Shown here: positions 49,451 to 58,034 of the stretch, in pieces
How positions within the stretch are numbered: position 1 is the first letter of the stretch
Layout of the letters: each line of letters begins with the position of its first letter
Assembly: GCF_003352065.1 (NCBI RefSeq)
Contig: NZ_CP025803.1
Coordinates: forward strand, 806,001 to 870,000
DNA from: Sulfitobacter sp. SK011
GTDB taxonomy: Bacteria; Pseudomonadota; Alphaproteobacteria; Rhodobacterales; Rhodobacteraceae
Direction: 5' to 3'
DNA length: 64,000 nucleotides
The notes under the pieces: generated by a model
The model's input: the letters and a program-made list of their open reading frames with translations, nothing else
Told to the model about the DNA's origin: nothing
Databases searched by the model: none
Translations under genes and position numbers: made by a program

Positions 49451-50500
49451 ATGGCTGAAATTCAACTGCGCAACATCAACAAGCGTTGGGGCAGCTTTGT
49501 GGGGGTCGAGAATTTCGATCTGACCATCGCGGACGAGGAATTTCTGGTTCTGCTTGGCCCGTCAGGCTGTGGCAAGACAACGACGATGCGGATGATTGCG
49601 GGCCTTGAGGACATCACCGAAGGCGATATCCTGATCGACGGCAAGGTCGTCAATGATCTGGACCCAAAAGACCGCGATGTGGCGATGGTGTTCCAATCCT
49701 ACGGTCTTTATCCGCACATGAACGTGTATGAGAATATCCGGTTCCCGCTCAAGGTCCGCAAGGTGCCCGAGGCGGATCATGATGAACGCGTGCGCCGCGC
49801 TTCTGCGATGGTGGAACTGGACGAATTCCTGCACCGCAAACCCGCCGAACTGTCAGGCGGTCAGCGCCAGCGTGTCGCACTGGCACGCGCCATTGTGCGG
49901 GAACCAAATGTGTTCCTGATGGACGAACCACTGTCGAACCTCGACGCAAAACTTCGGGTTTCAACCCGCGCACAGATCAAGAACCTCAGCCATGAACTCA
50001 AGGTCACCACCGTTTATGTGACCCACGATCAGATCGAGGCGATGACCCTTGCCGATCGCGTGGTGGTGATGAAACAGGGCAAGGTCCAGCAAGTCGGCAC
50101 CCCGACCGAGATTTACGACAATCCGGCGAATACCTTCGTTGCGTCCTTTATCGGCTCACCTGCGATGAACCTGATGGACGGCACGATCAGCGGCGGCACC
50201 TTTAAGGGCAAGAATGTTGAAATCAAAGGCCTGAAGGCTGCTGACTGCGAGGTCACGTTGGGTTTCCGCGCCGAGGATGCCGAAGTGACCCCGACAGGCA
50301 ACAAAGGCCAGATCACCGCACCAATTTATACCATCGAACTTTTGGGAGACGCGGTCATGCTGGCCGTGCGTGCAGGTGGACAGCTGGTCTCCGTCAAGGC
50401 GGGCAAGGATTTCCGCGCAGATATCGGGAGCGAGATTTCATTCTCTGTCCCCGCCGACATCTGCCACATATTTGATCGTGCCACAGGTGAACGCGTCTGA
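49451..50500 (+). CDS. ABC transporter ATP-binding protein (UgpC/MalK type)
   Basis: The 349-residue ATPase powers import by the permeases encoded downstream. It shows the Walker A loop LLGPSGCGKTTTMRMIAGLE, Q-loop VFQSYGLYPHMN, signature LSGGQRQRVALARA, Walker B VFLMDEPLSNLDA and switch His in TTVYVTHDQIEAMTLADR, followed by a C-terminal TOBE-like regulatory domain. The start at 49451 begins the first strand. It is the first gene of a long operon; in most sugar ABC operons the binding protein comes first, so the order is a little unusual. Confidence 0.95.
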   Translation: MAEIQLRNINKRWGSFVGVENFDLTIADEEFLVLLGPSGCGKTTTMRMIAGLEDITEGDILIDGKVVNDLDPKDRDVAMVFQSYGLYPHMNVYENIRFPLKVRKVPEADHDERVRRASAMVELDEFLHRKPAELSGGQRQRVALARAIVREPNVFLMDEPLSNLDAKLRVSTRAQIKNLSHELKVTTVYVTHDQIEAMTLADRVVVMKQGKVQQVGTPTEIYDNPANTFVASFIGSPAMNLMDGTISGGTFKGKNVEIKGLKAADCEVTLGFRAEDAEVTPTGNKGQITAPIYTIELLGDAVMLAVRAGGQLVSVKAGKDFRADIGSEISFSVPADICHIFDRATGERV

Positions 50501-50538
50501 ATGCGATTAATTGCCCCTGATCTTGGGGGCCAAACCAA

Positions 50539-50563
50539 GGGTGCAGCCTTGCAAGATGCACCC
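50539..50563 (+). promoter_or_regulatory. Hairpin between ATPase and binding-protein genes
   Basis: GGGTGCA (50539-50545) pairs with TGCACCC (50557-50563), with more pairing inside (CTTGCAAG-like). There is no T-run. It may be a processing or stability element that separates the ATPase from the more abundant binding-protein message. Confidence 0.6.
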
Positions 50564-50592
50564 AACACCATGCAACAGGGAGTTTGCACATA

Positions 50593-51810
50593 ATGTTGAA
50601 GAAATTAGCACTTGCCGGCGTCGTGTCCTTGATGGGCACAACCGTCTGGTCCGCCTGCGCTTTTGAAAATACCACCGAGGTCAAATCGCTTTCGGCGGGC
50701 TTTGAGGCGTGGAAAGCTGTCACCGATGCGATGGCCGAATGTGGTAATGTTCAGGCTGAGCTTGATCAGGAATTCCGCACAAAACAACCTGCCGCATTTG
50801 AGGCCAACCCGGCGCTTTATCAGATCGGCGGAGTCTCCAACGGGACGATCACGCCGCTTTTGAATGCGGGAACAATCCGTCCGCTTGATGATCTGGTTGC
50901 CAAATATGGTCAGAACCTTGCGCCGAACCAGTTGATCAAGATCGACGGCAAAATCATGGCCGTGGCGATGATGGTGAACACCCAGCACCTGATGTACCGC
51001 GAGGATATTCTGTCTGATCTTGGCATTGCCGTGCCAACCACATGGGACGAAGTTTACGCCGCAGCCGAAAAGATCAAAGAGGCTGGCGTGGTCGAGTACC
51101 CGCTGGGGGCGACGATGAAATCCGGCTGGAACCTCGCACAGGAATTCGTGAACATGTACCCCGGCTTTGGCGGTCAATTGTTCAATGACGACAACACCAC
51201 AGCCGTTAATTCCGAGGCAGGTATCAAAGCGCTGGAAACGATGAAAGCGGCATTGCCGTTCACGGATCCAGAAGTCTTGAACAGCGACAGCACAACCGTG
51301 CAGCAGCAATTCCAGCAAGGCAAAATTGCCATGGCGAACCTTTGGGCCAGCCGTGGTGGCGCGATGGATGATGCCGCCGAAAGCAAGGTCGCCGGCAAAG
51401 TGAAAATGGCCGCAGCACCCATTGCCATGGACGGCGGTGCCCCTGCGACGACATTGTGGTGGGACGGTATCGTGATTGCCACCAACATCAGCGATGAAGA
51501 CGCGGACGCCGCTTTCCGTGTCGCGATGGAAGGCATGGACGAAGAAATGGTCACCGCCAACAACGAGGCGGCGATCTGGTTGATCCCGGGCTATGTGCCG
51601 GGCCCGCTGGCCAAAGGTGCTATTGATACAGCCACGGCCAACCCGGCCCCGCCCGCCTATCCCTCAACAACGCAGATGGGTCTGTTGCACACTGCACTTG
51701 GCAACGAAATCCCCGCCTTTCTGACAGGTGATCGTGACGCCGCTGCAACCCTGACCGCCATCGAAGAAGCCTACACAACTTCTGCAAAAGAAGCGGGCGT
51801 TCTGAAATAA
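50593..51810 (+). CDS. ABC transporter extracellular solute-binding protein (sugar type)
   Basis: The 405-residue product is a periplasmic binding protein of the carbohydrate class (SBP type 1). It begins with a signal peptide (MLKKLALAGVVSLMGTTVWS) and shows the family segments KAVTDAMAECGNVQAEL, MMVNTQHLMYREDILSDLGI, VPTTWDEVYAAAEKIKEAGV and MANLWASRGGAMDDAA. It should capture the imported compound and deliver it to the two permeases downstream. The sugar-type fold does not prove a sugar ligand, since relatives bind other polyols and acids. Strong hairpins flank the gene, as is common for highly expressed binding proteins. Confidence 0.93.
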   Translation: MLKKLALAGVVSLMGTTVWSACAFENTTEVKSLSAGFEAWKAVTDAMAECGNVQAELDQEFRTKQPAAFEANPALYQIGGVSNGTITPLLNAGTIRPLDDLVAKYGQNLAPNQLIKIDGKIMAVAMMVNTQHLMYREDILSDLGIAVPTTWDEVYAAAEKIKEAGVVEYPLGATMKSGWNLAQEFVNMYPGFGGQLFNDDNTTAVNSEAGIKALETMKAALPFTDPEVLNSDSTTVQQQFQQGKIAMANLWASRGGAMDDAAESKVAGKVKMAAAPIAMDGGAPATTLWWDGIVIATNISDEDADAAFRVAMEGMDEEMVTANNEAAIWLIPGYVPGPLAKGAIDTATANPAPPAYPSTTQMGLLHTALGNEIPAFLTGDRDAAATLTAIEEAYTTSAKEAGVLK

Positions 51811-51819
51811 ATCACGCGC

Positions 51820-51846
51820 GGCTGGCCGGAGAAACCCCGGCCAGCC
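51820..51846 (+). promoter_or_regulatory. 10-bp perfect hairpin after the binding-protein gene
   Basis: GGCTGGCCGG (51820-51829) pairs perfectly with CCGGCCAGCC (51837-51846) across seven bases. It lies ten bases after the stop and lacks a T-run, so it probably stabilises the upstream message rather than ending all transcription, since the permease genes follow. Confidence 0.75.
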
Positions 51847-51882
51847 CACCTTGCCAAACCACCCGACAGGGCGGGTTTCGTT

Positions 51883-51905
51883 GGGGGCACCCTGAATGTG
51901 CCCCC
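51883..51905 (+). promoter_or_regulatory. Second hairpin before the permease genes
   Basis: GGGGGCAC (51883-51890) pairs with GTGCCCCC (51898-51905) across seven bases. Together with the hairpin at 51820-51846 it fills the 160-base gap between binding-protein and permease genes. Confidence 0.65.
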
Positions 51906-51970
51906 TGCCAAGACCGCAAAGATCACGCGATCTGCTGCCGAAGCGCCGGCAACCACCAAGGGGATATGTC

Positions 51971-52996
51971 ATGAAGTTCAAAACCTTTGCAGCCTTTGTC
52001 GGCCCGTCCGTTTTCATGATGATCCTGTTCATCGCGCTGCCGTTGATGAGCGTGTTCATGGAGAGTTTCAAAAACACCTATGACATGCGTGAACCGATCG
52101 AGGTGGAAACCTGCACACCCGGATTTCTGACCCAGACCTGCGTGACTGAAGTCAAAAACGTCCCCAAGCTTGGTGAGGATGGCAAGCCGATCAAGATCAC
52201 CGAATGGGTGGGCTTTGAAAGCTATCGGTCCGTTTTGCAGATGGACAAATTCTGGGCGGCAATTGGGTCCGGCAATCTGGGTGACATCCTGCAAATCGAC
52301 TTTTGGAAGGCACTGCGGTTCACCCTGATGTTTACCCTGCTGACGCTGCCATTGGTGATTGGCGTTGGGTTGCTGATCGCGCTGACGGTCAACAATGCGG
52401 CGCGGTCGGTCAAAGGCCCGGTTATCTTTGTTTCCCTGTTGCCCTTCATTATCACGCCGGTCATCGGGTCGCTGTCGATCTATTGGCTGTTCGTGGGTGA
52501 CGGCATTCTGACCTCAATGATGGAGCGTTGGACAGGCACCAACATTTCAATGTTTGCCCAAGCCTGGACCATTGAACTGTTGATGTATTTCTATCGCGTC
52601 TGGCATGTGGCCCCTTTTGCCTTTGTGATTTTTTATGCGGGCCTGCAGTCGGTCAATATGGACACGCTGGAATCTGCGGTGATCGACGGGGCCAGCCGTT
52701 TGCAACGTCTGCGGCATGTGATCATCCCGCACCTGATGCCGCTGATTGTCTTTATCGCCATCATTCATCTGATGGACTGCTATCGCGTGTTCGAGGAAAT
52801 CGTCGGCTTTCGCTCACAGGCACATGTGATCTCGCTGCAATGGCTGACCTATGATTTTCTGGTACCGGACGATGCGGGCAACCGCGCCATCAGCCGCGCC
52901 TCTGCCTCTGCGATGTTGACCATGATTGGAATTGTCCTGCTGCTGATCTGGCCGCTGCGCCGCACTTGGCGTGACCACAAAGGGGGCGCGCACTGA
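51971..52996 (+). CDS. ABC transporter permease 1 (MalF-like)
   Basis: The 341-residue inner-membrane protein has six or more membrane segments and the coupling-helix (EAA-type) motif NMDTLESAVIDGASRLQRLR before the last segments. Between the first two membrane segments it has a periplasmic insertion of roughly 55 residues (about 36-90) with two cysteines (ETCTPGFLTQTCVTEV) that could form a disulfide. It pairs with permease 2 to form the translocation channel. The start at 51971 directly opens a typical first segment (MKFKTFAAFVGPSVFMMIL). Confidence 0.93.
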   Translation: MKFKTFAAFVGPSVFMMILFIALPLMSVFMESFKNTYDMREPIEVETCTPGFLTQTCVTEVKNVPKLGEDGKPIKITEWVGFESYRSVLQMDKFWAAIGSGNLGDILQIDFWKALRFTLMFTLLTLPLVIGVGLLIALTVNNAARSVKGPVIFVSLLPFIITPVIGSLSIYWLFVGDGILTSMMERWTGTNISMFAQAWTIELLMYFYRVWHVAPFAFVIFYAGLQSVNMDTLESAVIDGASRLQRLRHVIIPHLMPLIVFIAIIHLMDCYRVFEEIVGFRSQAHVISLQWLTYDFLVPDDAGNRAISRASASAMLTMIGIVLLLIWPLRRTWRDHKGGAH

Positions 52997-53048
52997 TGAT
53001 TGTCGAACAAAACACGACGCCGTCTTTCAACCAAAGGAGCGCCACGAC

Positions 53049-54209
53049 ATGAGTTCAACCTCCAAGGCCATGCGGCAATCTTTTGGCCTGCGCTTTGCCT
53101 CAGGCGCATTCCTGACCTTCTGGTGTGTGATCGCTGCCTTCCCGATTGCGTGGATCGCGATCATGAGCTTCAAGTCCCCGGTTGATGCCTTCGCAGACAG
53201 CCCGTGGGACGTGATCATGGGCCCCGCCACCCGCGCCAACGGCGATGGTTTGTCAATTCTGGATATCGTGGTGGGGCTGGTTGTGCTCTATTTCGCGATC
53301 CGCTGGGCCTTTACCAAACTGCCGGGGCTGGTGACGCAATACGCGACCGGTCCGTTTTTGGTGCTTGGCTGGCTCGTCGGTGCGGCGGCCTATGCGCTTG
53401 TGTTCGTGCTGATCTTCTTTGGATTGCTGCCGCTGATCATGGGGCCGATCAACGGCCTGCTTGGCCCTTTGGGCGAACCGGTCCTTGGTATGACCTCGCA
53501 ACATTACGTTTCGGTCTGGGCGGAGAACGAATTCTACCGCAACTTCCTCAATTCGATGTTGGTGACAGCAGGCGTTGTCACCATCTCGCTGACCGTTGGT
53601 ACCTTGGCAGGGTATGGCTTGGCGCGGTCCGGGTCTGACTTAGCTTTTTGGTTGCTGATCCTTGCGTTGATTTTCCGCGCCCTGCCACATTCGGTACTGG
53701 TCGCGGGCTATCTGCCATGGTTCATCAATTCCGCCGAAATCCTGCGCCCGATCTTTGGTGACATTTCGCCCACGCTTTATGGTCAGCCTTGGGCCGTGAT
53801 CGCGGTACTTGTGTCGATCAACCAGCCGTTCACAATCTGGATGCTGCGGTCGTTCTTTCAAAACATCCCGTCTGAGTTGGATGAGGCGGCGCGCGTTGAT
53901 GGCTGTTCTCACTTTCAGGCGTTTCGCCGGGTGATCATGCCGGTGATGTGGCCCGGCGTCATCACAACTGGCCTTTTCAGCTTCCTTTTGGGGTATAACG
54001 ATTTCCTCGTGACCTCACTGTTGCTGGACGCGCAAAACCAGACGATGGTGCCGGCGATTGCGGGATATTTTAACCGCGAAACCACAACCACCGATCAGGT
54101 AGAGGCCGTGGCCGCCGCCGTGTCCATCACCGCACCGCTGTTTTTATTGGTGATGGTGTTCCAGCGCCAGATCGTGTCGGGGCTGACCGCCGGGGCGGTG
54201 AAGGGATGA
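53049..54209 (+). CDS. ABC transporter permease 2 (MalG-like) with inserted membrane segments
   Basis: The 386-residue permease has the MalG plan: a first segment (FLTFWCVIAAFPIAWIAIMS), then FYRNFLNSMLVTAGVVTISL, the coupling motif SELDEAARVDGCSHFQAFRR and terminal segments. It is about 90-100 residues longer than most MalG proteins. The extra length is an insertion at about residues 55-140, after the first segment, holding two or three further hydrophobic stretches (ILDIVVGLVVLYFAIRW and VLGWLVGAAAYALVFVLIFF). This insertion may mark a distinct transporter subfamily. Confidence 0.92.
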   Translation: MSSTSKAMRQSFGLRFASGAFLTFWCVIAAFPIAWIAIMSFKSPVDAFADSPWDVIMGPATRANGDGLSILDIVVGLVVLYFAIRWAFTKLPGLVTQYATGPFLVLGWLVGAAAYALVFVLIFFGLLPLIMGPINGLLGPLGEPVLGMTSQHYVSVWAENEFYRNFLNSMLVTAGVVTISLTVGTLAGYGLARSGSDLAFWLLILALIFRALPHSVLVAGYLPWFINSAEILRPIFGDISPTLYGQPWAVIAVLVSINQPFTIWMLRSFFQNIPSELDEAARVDGCSHFQAFRRVIMPVMWPGVITTGLFSFLLGYNDFLVTSLLLDAQNQTMVPAIAGYFNRETTTTDQVEAVAAAVSITAPLFLLVMVFQRQIVSGLTAGAVKG

Positions 54210-54240
54210 GCGATTTCTTTTCAACATTCTGGTGCCTGCC

Positions 54241-54768
54241 ATGAAAGGCGCACGCCCTGAGCAGGCCGTGCTGAGCCGCGACACGGACATGTCCAAAACG
54301 GACGAAACCCGTGCAGTGATCGAAAACATGGTGGATGGTCTCAACGATCACACCATCGACGGGATTGGTGCGTTCTTTCATGACAGCTTTCGCTGGATGG
54401 GCAATCAGGGCTGCGGCACCAAGACCGGGCTGGCCGAATTTCAGGACAATTGGCAACGCCCGTTTCAGGCCGCTTTTTCGGACAAGGTTTGCGTGGACGA
54501 GGCGCGCCTCTTCATGGGCGAATGGGCGGCTGCCTTTGGCCGCCAGGAAGCCACCCATTCTGGCAAATTCATGGGTATCGACCCCACAGGCAAGCGGGTG
54601 GAAATCAGGTACATGGATTTTTGGAAAGTCGAGGATGGCCGCATTTCCGACAATTGGGTGATGGTCGATTTTCCGCATGTGTTGGCACAGCTTGGTGTTG
54701 ACGTGTTCAACGGCGAAGGCTGGGAAGCCTTTGATCGCGGCGACAAAACCGCGCCGCGACCGGCATGA
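54241..54768 (+). CDS. SnoaL/NTF2-like protein 1 (single domain)
   Basis: The 175-residue product has one SnoaL/NTF2-like domain: a helix-rich start (TRAVIENMVDGLNDHTIDGI), FFHDSFRWMGNQGCGTKTGL, and the strand region VEIRYMDFWKVEDGRISDNW followed by MVDFPHVLAQLGVDVF. The last part is clearly similar to the C-terminal half of protein 2 (56211-57257). SnoaL-type proteins include polyketide cyclases, hydratases and isomerases; the catalytic step here is unknown. An internal ATG at 54289 is an alternative start. It sits 31 bases after the permease gene. Confidence 0.85.
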   Translation: MKGARPEQAVLSRDTDMSKTDETRAVIENMVDGLNDHTIDGIGAFFHDSFRWMGNQGCGTKTGLAEFQDNWQRPFQAAFSDKVCVDEARLFMGEWAAAFGRQEATHSGKFMGIDPTGKRVEIRYMDFWKVEDGRISDNWVMVDFPHVLAQLGVDVFNGEGWEAFDRGDKTAPRPA

Positions 54769-54783
54769 TTTACGAGGTAGAAA

Positions 54784-56112
54784 ATGACGATTGAATATCT
54801 AAAGCGCGGCAAATCCGACGCGGAGCGCAGTGAAGATGACGCCAAGACACGGGCCGTGGTTGAGGCGACGCTGAAAGACATCGAGGCGCGTGGTGACAAA
54901 TCTGTGCGCGCGCTGAGCGAGAAGTTTGACAATTACTCCCCGAAAAACTTCAAACTGTCGCAAGGTGAAATTGAAGCATTGATGGCCCGCGTCACCCCGC
55001 GCGAAATGGCGGACCTCAAGTTTGCCCAGGATAACGTGCGCCGCTTTGCGCAGGCGCAGCGCGATTCAATGCTGGATATCGAAATTGAAATGCAACCCGG
55101 CGTGATCCTGGGCCACAAGAACATCCCGGTGCAATCGGTGGGCTGTTACGTCCCCGGTGGCAAGTTCCCTATGGTCGCGTCGGCCCATATGTCGGTGGCA
55201 ACGGCATCGGTCGCCGGTGTACCGCGCATCATCGCCTGCACCCCGCCTTTCAACGGGGAACCGAACCCGGCGGTGATCGCCGCGATGCATCTCGGCGGTG
55301 CACATGAGATCTATGTGATGGGCGGCATTCAGGCTGTTGGGGCGATGGCCATCGGTACCGAAACGATTGATCCTGTGCACCTTCTGGTCGGACCCGGCAA
55401 CGCCTTTGTCGCAGAGGCCAAGCGGCAATTGTTCGGGCGCGTGGGCATTGATCTGTTTGCGGGGCCAACTGAAACCATGGTGATCGCCGATGAGACGGTC
55501 GATGCTGAAATCTGTGCGACGGACCTTCTGGGGCAGGCTGAACATGGCTACAACAGCCCCTGCGTCTTGCTGACCAACTCGCGCAAACTGGCCCAAGAAA
55601 CACTGCGCGAAGTTGACCGGCTTTTGGATATCCTGCCCACTGCCGGCACGGCGCGGGTAAGCTGGGCAGATTACGGTGAGGTCATCCTCTGCGACACCTA
55701 CGAAGAGATGCTGGCCGTCGCCGATGATATCGCATCAGAGCACGTCCAGGTGATGACCGACCGCGACGATTGGTTCTTGGAAAACATGACCTGTTATGGC
55801 GCGCTGTTTCTCGGTGCGCGCACCAATGTGGCGAATGGCGACAAGGTGATCGGCACCAATCACACGCTTCCCACAAAAAAGGCAGGGCGCTATACCGGGG
55901 GGCTTTGGGTCGGCAAATACCTCAAAACGCACAGCTATCAAAAGATCACCACCGATGCGGCCGCGGCTGAAATCGGGGCCTATGGATCACGCCTTTGTAT
56001 GCTGGAAGGGTTTGTCGGCCATGCCGAGCAATGCAATGTCCGGGTCCGGCGGTATGGGGGTGTGAACGTCCCCTATGGTGAAGCGGCCCCGGTGGGTGAG
56101 GCGGCGGAATAG
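54784..56112 (+). CDS. HisD-family NAD-dependent dehydrogenase (not histidine synthesis)
   Basis: The 442-residue protein belongs to the histidinol dehydrogenase family, which oxidises an alcohol to an acid in two NAD-dependent steps. The zinc and catalytic residues are conserved: Gln251 and His254 in [11 protein letters not shown], Glu319-His320 in ASEHVQV, Asp353 and His360 in [13 protein letters not shown], and His413 in [10 protein letters not shown]. The [20 protein letters not shown] segment marks the paralogue group that contains sulfopropanediol dehydrogenase (HpsN), not biosynthetic HisD. No histidine or sulfolactate genes are nearby, so the substrate is open; a polar alcohol brought in by the ABC importer is likely. 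Confidence 0.92.
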   Translation: MTIEYLKRGKSDAERSEDDAKTRAVVEATLKDIEARGDKSVRALSEKFDNYSPKNFKLSQGEIEALMARVTPREMADLKFAQDNVRRFAQAQRDSMLDIEIEMQPGVILGHKNIPVQSVGCYVPGGKFPMVASAHMSVATASVAGVPRIIACTPPFNGEPNPAVIAAMHLGGAHEIYVMGGIQAVGAMAIGTETIDPVHLLVGPGNAFVAEAKRQLFGRVGIDLFAGPTETMVIADETVDAEICATDLLGQAEHGYNSPCVLLTNSRKLAQETLREVDRLLDILPTAGTARVSWADYGEVILCDTYEEMLAVADDIASEHVQVMTDRDDWFLENMTCYGALFLGARTNVANGDKVIGTNHTLPTKKAGRYTGGLWVGKYLKTHSYQKITTDAAAAEIGAYGSRLCMLEGFVGHAEQCNVRVRRYGGVNVPYGEAAPVGEAAE

Positions 56113-56138
56113 GGCAGATGCGCGTGTTTTAAGGGATA

Positions 56139-56154
56139 CCGCCATGCATAGCGG
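56139..56154. promoter_or_regulatory. 16-bp near-palindrome in the HisD-SnoaL2 gap
   Basis: CCGCCATGCATAGCGG is symmetrical except for one pair. It lies in the 98-base gap between the HisD-type gene and SnoaL protein 2, the largest gap after the permeases. It could be a secondary regulatory or processing site; the evidence is only the symmetry and position. Confidence 0.35.
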
Positions 56155-56210
56155 AGGCCAATGGCGACCCTCTCAAATTCTCTGAATTAGATAGGCAACA
56201 AAGAAAAGAT

Positions 56211-57257
56211 ATGGACAGGCATTCCAACCATAAAACACTCATCGCCCCCCTCAGGGCAGCGATGTATGATTTCGAAGAGCGGACCGTGCGCGCGGCCTTT
56301 CATGACATCTGTGCCGAAGATGTGGTGTTTCGGCTAGCTTACCCGTTCGAAAGTACGGTTGGGGTCGATGCCTATTTTGACAAGGCTTATGGGCCTCTTT
56401 TCCATGCCCTGCCGGATCTGGAGCGGCGCGATACCATAGTGATGGCGGGGCCAACGCCCGACGGCAACGACTGGATTGGGTGCGGCGGGTTCTATTGCGG
56501 CACGTTCAGCGCGCCTTGGTTGGATATCCCTGCGACTGGGCATCTGGTGCACATGCGGTTTCATGAATTTTACCGGGTGGTCGACGGCAAGATCGTCGAG
56601 ATGCAGGCGCTCTGGGACATACCGGAAGTGATGATGCAGGCAGGAGCATGGCCGATGGTGCCATCGTTGGGCCGCGAGTGGCACATTCCCGGACCCGCCA
56701 GCAATGATGGGATCGTCCCCGGTCCCTATGATGCGGATCAGGGGCGCGCGACCTGCCAGCACATCATCGACATGTTGGAACATCTGAAACGACACCCAAG
56801 CCAAGGTGGCCCTGAGGTGATGGAAATGCCGCGCTTTTGGCATCCTCGGATGAATTGGTACGGGCCGGCAGGCATCGGCACAGGCCGGGGCATTGCAGGG
56901 TTTCGCAACTGGCACCAAAAGCCGTTCTTGGCGGGCATGCCCGACCGGGGCCAATATGTGGATGAGATCACCTACCACTTTTTTGGTGACCGCCAGTTCG
57001 CCGCCGTCACCGGATGGCCGGACATGTATCAGTCAATCAGCCATGGCGGATGGCTTGGTATTGCACCAACAGGCAAAAAGATCGAAATGCGCAGCCTTGA
57101 TTTCTGGCGGCTTGAAAACGGGTTGATCCGCGAAAACTGGGTGTTGGTTGACATGCTGCACATGTATGATCAGATCGGGGTGGATGTGTTGGCGCGCATG
57201 CGCGAGTTCAACAAAGCACGCCCCGGATTTGACCCTGAAACCGGAGTGGCGTCTTGA
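56211..57257 (+). CDS. SnoaL/NTF2-like protein 2 (two tandem domains)
   Basis: The 348-residue protein holds two SnoaL/NTF2-like domains: an N-terminal one (about 1-145; VGVDAYFDKAYGPLFHALPD and MRFHEFYRVVDGKIVEMQAL) and a C-terminal one (about 170-345; IAGFRNWHQKPFLAGMPDRG and MRSLDFWRLENGLIRENWVL). The C-terminal domain is clearly related to protein 1 (same DFW-x3-DG/NG-x-I-x2-NW-x-x-VD-x3 pattern). The ribosome site is AAGAAAAG. It is followed by the SDR gene whose start overlaps its stop. The reaction is unknown; a hydrolase, cyclase or isomerase step on the imported compound is plausible. Confidence 0.85.
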   Translation: MDRHSNHKTLIAPLRAAMYDFEERTVRAAFHDICAEDVVFRLAYPFESTVGVDAYFDKAYGPLFHALPDLERRDTIVMAGPTPDGNDWIGCGGFYCGTFSAPWLDIPATGHLVHMRFHEFYRVVDGKIVEMQALWDIPEVMMQAGAWPMVPSLGREWHIPGPASNDGIVPGPYDADQGRATCQHIIDMLEHLKRHPSQGGPEVMEMPRFWHPRMNWYGPAGIGTGRGIAGFRNWHQKPFLAGMPDRGQYVDEITYHFFGDRQFAAVTGWPDMYQSISHGGWLGIAPTGKKIEMRSLDFWRLENGLIRENWVLVDMLHMYDQIGVDVLARMREFNKARPGFDPETGVAS

Positions 57258-58015
57258 CCCAGTTGCCCAAAACACCGTCTTTTGACCTTACCGGCAAGCG
57301 CGCGCTTGTCACTGGTGCATCCTCTGGCATTGGTCTGGGGTGTGCGGTGGCATTGGCCGAAGCGGGCGCGCATGTGGTCTGCGCCGCACGCCGCCTGGAT
57401 GTCTTGCAAGCGTCAGTAGATGCGATGGCGGCCCAAGGCTGGTCGGTCGAAGCACTTGGCCTCGATCAATCTGACCTTGGCGCAATTGATGCGGCCTTTG
57501 ATCGGCCATTTGATATCGTGTTGAACTCGGCCGGACTGGCGCGGCATTCAGCGGCAATCGACACCCAACCGGATGATTTTGACGCGGTAATGGATCTGAA
57601 CGTGAGGGGGGCGTATTTCCTGTCAGCGGCGGCAGCGCGCGCGTTGATGGCGGTACAAAAGCCCGGATCGATTATTCATATCAGCAGCCAGATGGGCCAT
57701 GTCGGCGGCATTGACCGCGCGGTCTATTGCGCGTCGAAACATGCGGTGCAGGGCATGGTCAAAGCGATGGCCGTGGAATGGGGCAAGGCCGGTATCCGGA
57801 TCAACACGATATGCCCCACCTTCATCCGCACCCCGCTGACCGAAGCGACGTTCAACAACCCTGAACGGCTTGCATGGATCATGGACAAGATCAAACTGCC
57901 GCGTGTGGGCGAGGTTGCCGATATCATGGGGGCCGCCCTGTTTCTGGCCTCTGATGCCTCTGCGATGGTCACCGGCACGTCGATGATGATCGACGGCGGC
58001 TGGACGGCGGACTGA
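57254..58015 (+). CDS. Short-chain dehydrogenase/reductase (SDR)
   Basis: The 253-residue product is a classical SDR. It shows the nucleotide motif ALVTGASSGIGLGCAVALAE, the NSAG motif (VLNSAGLARH), the catalytic Ser in IHISSQMGHVGG, the YCASKHAVQ Tyr-x3-Lys pair and a C-terminal TGTSMMIDGGW. The basic/acidic residue after the second strand (CAARRLD) suggests NADP or NAD use cannot be decided. It starts with TTG overlapping the previous stop (TTGA) and has a GGAG ribosome site; no ATG is available near the first strand. It likely oxidises or reduces an intermediate of the operon's pathway. Confidence 0.92.
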   Translation: MTQLPKTPSFDLTGKRALVTGASSGIGLGCAVALAEAGAHVVCAARRLDVLQASVDAMAAQGWSVEALGLDQSDLGAIDAAFDRPFDIVLNSAGLARHSAAIDTQPDDFDAVMDLNVRGAYFLSAAAARALMAVQKPGSIIHISSQMGHVGGIDRAVYCASKHAVQGMVKAMAVEWGKAGIRINTICPTFIRTPLTEATFNNPERLAWIMDKIKLPRVGEVADIMGAALFLASDASAMVTGTSMMIDGGWTAD

Positions 58016-58034
58016 TGGCTATGGGTGCGCGATC

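Noticed and set aside
54784..56112. Naming the gene hpsN (sulfopropanediol dehydrogenase) or hisD
   Set aside because: The family fits both, but no sulfolactate or histidine genes accompany it, so a named substrate would be a guess.
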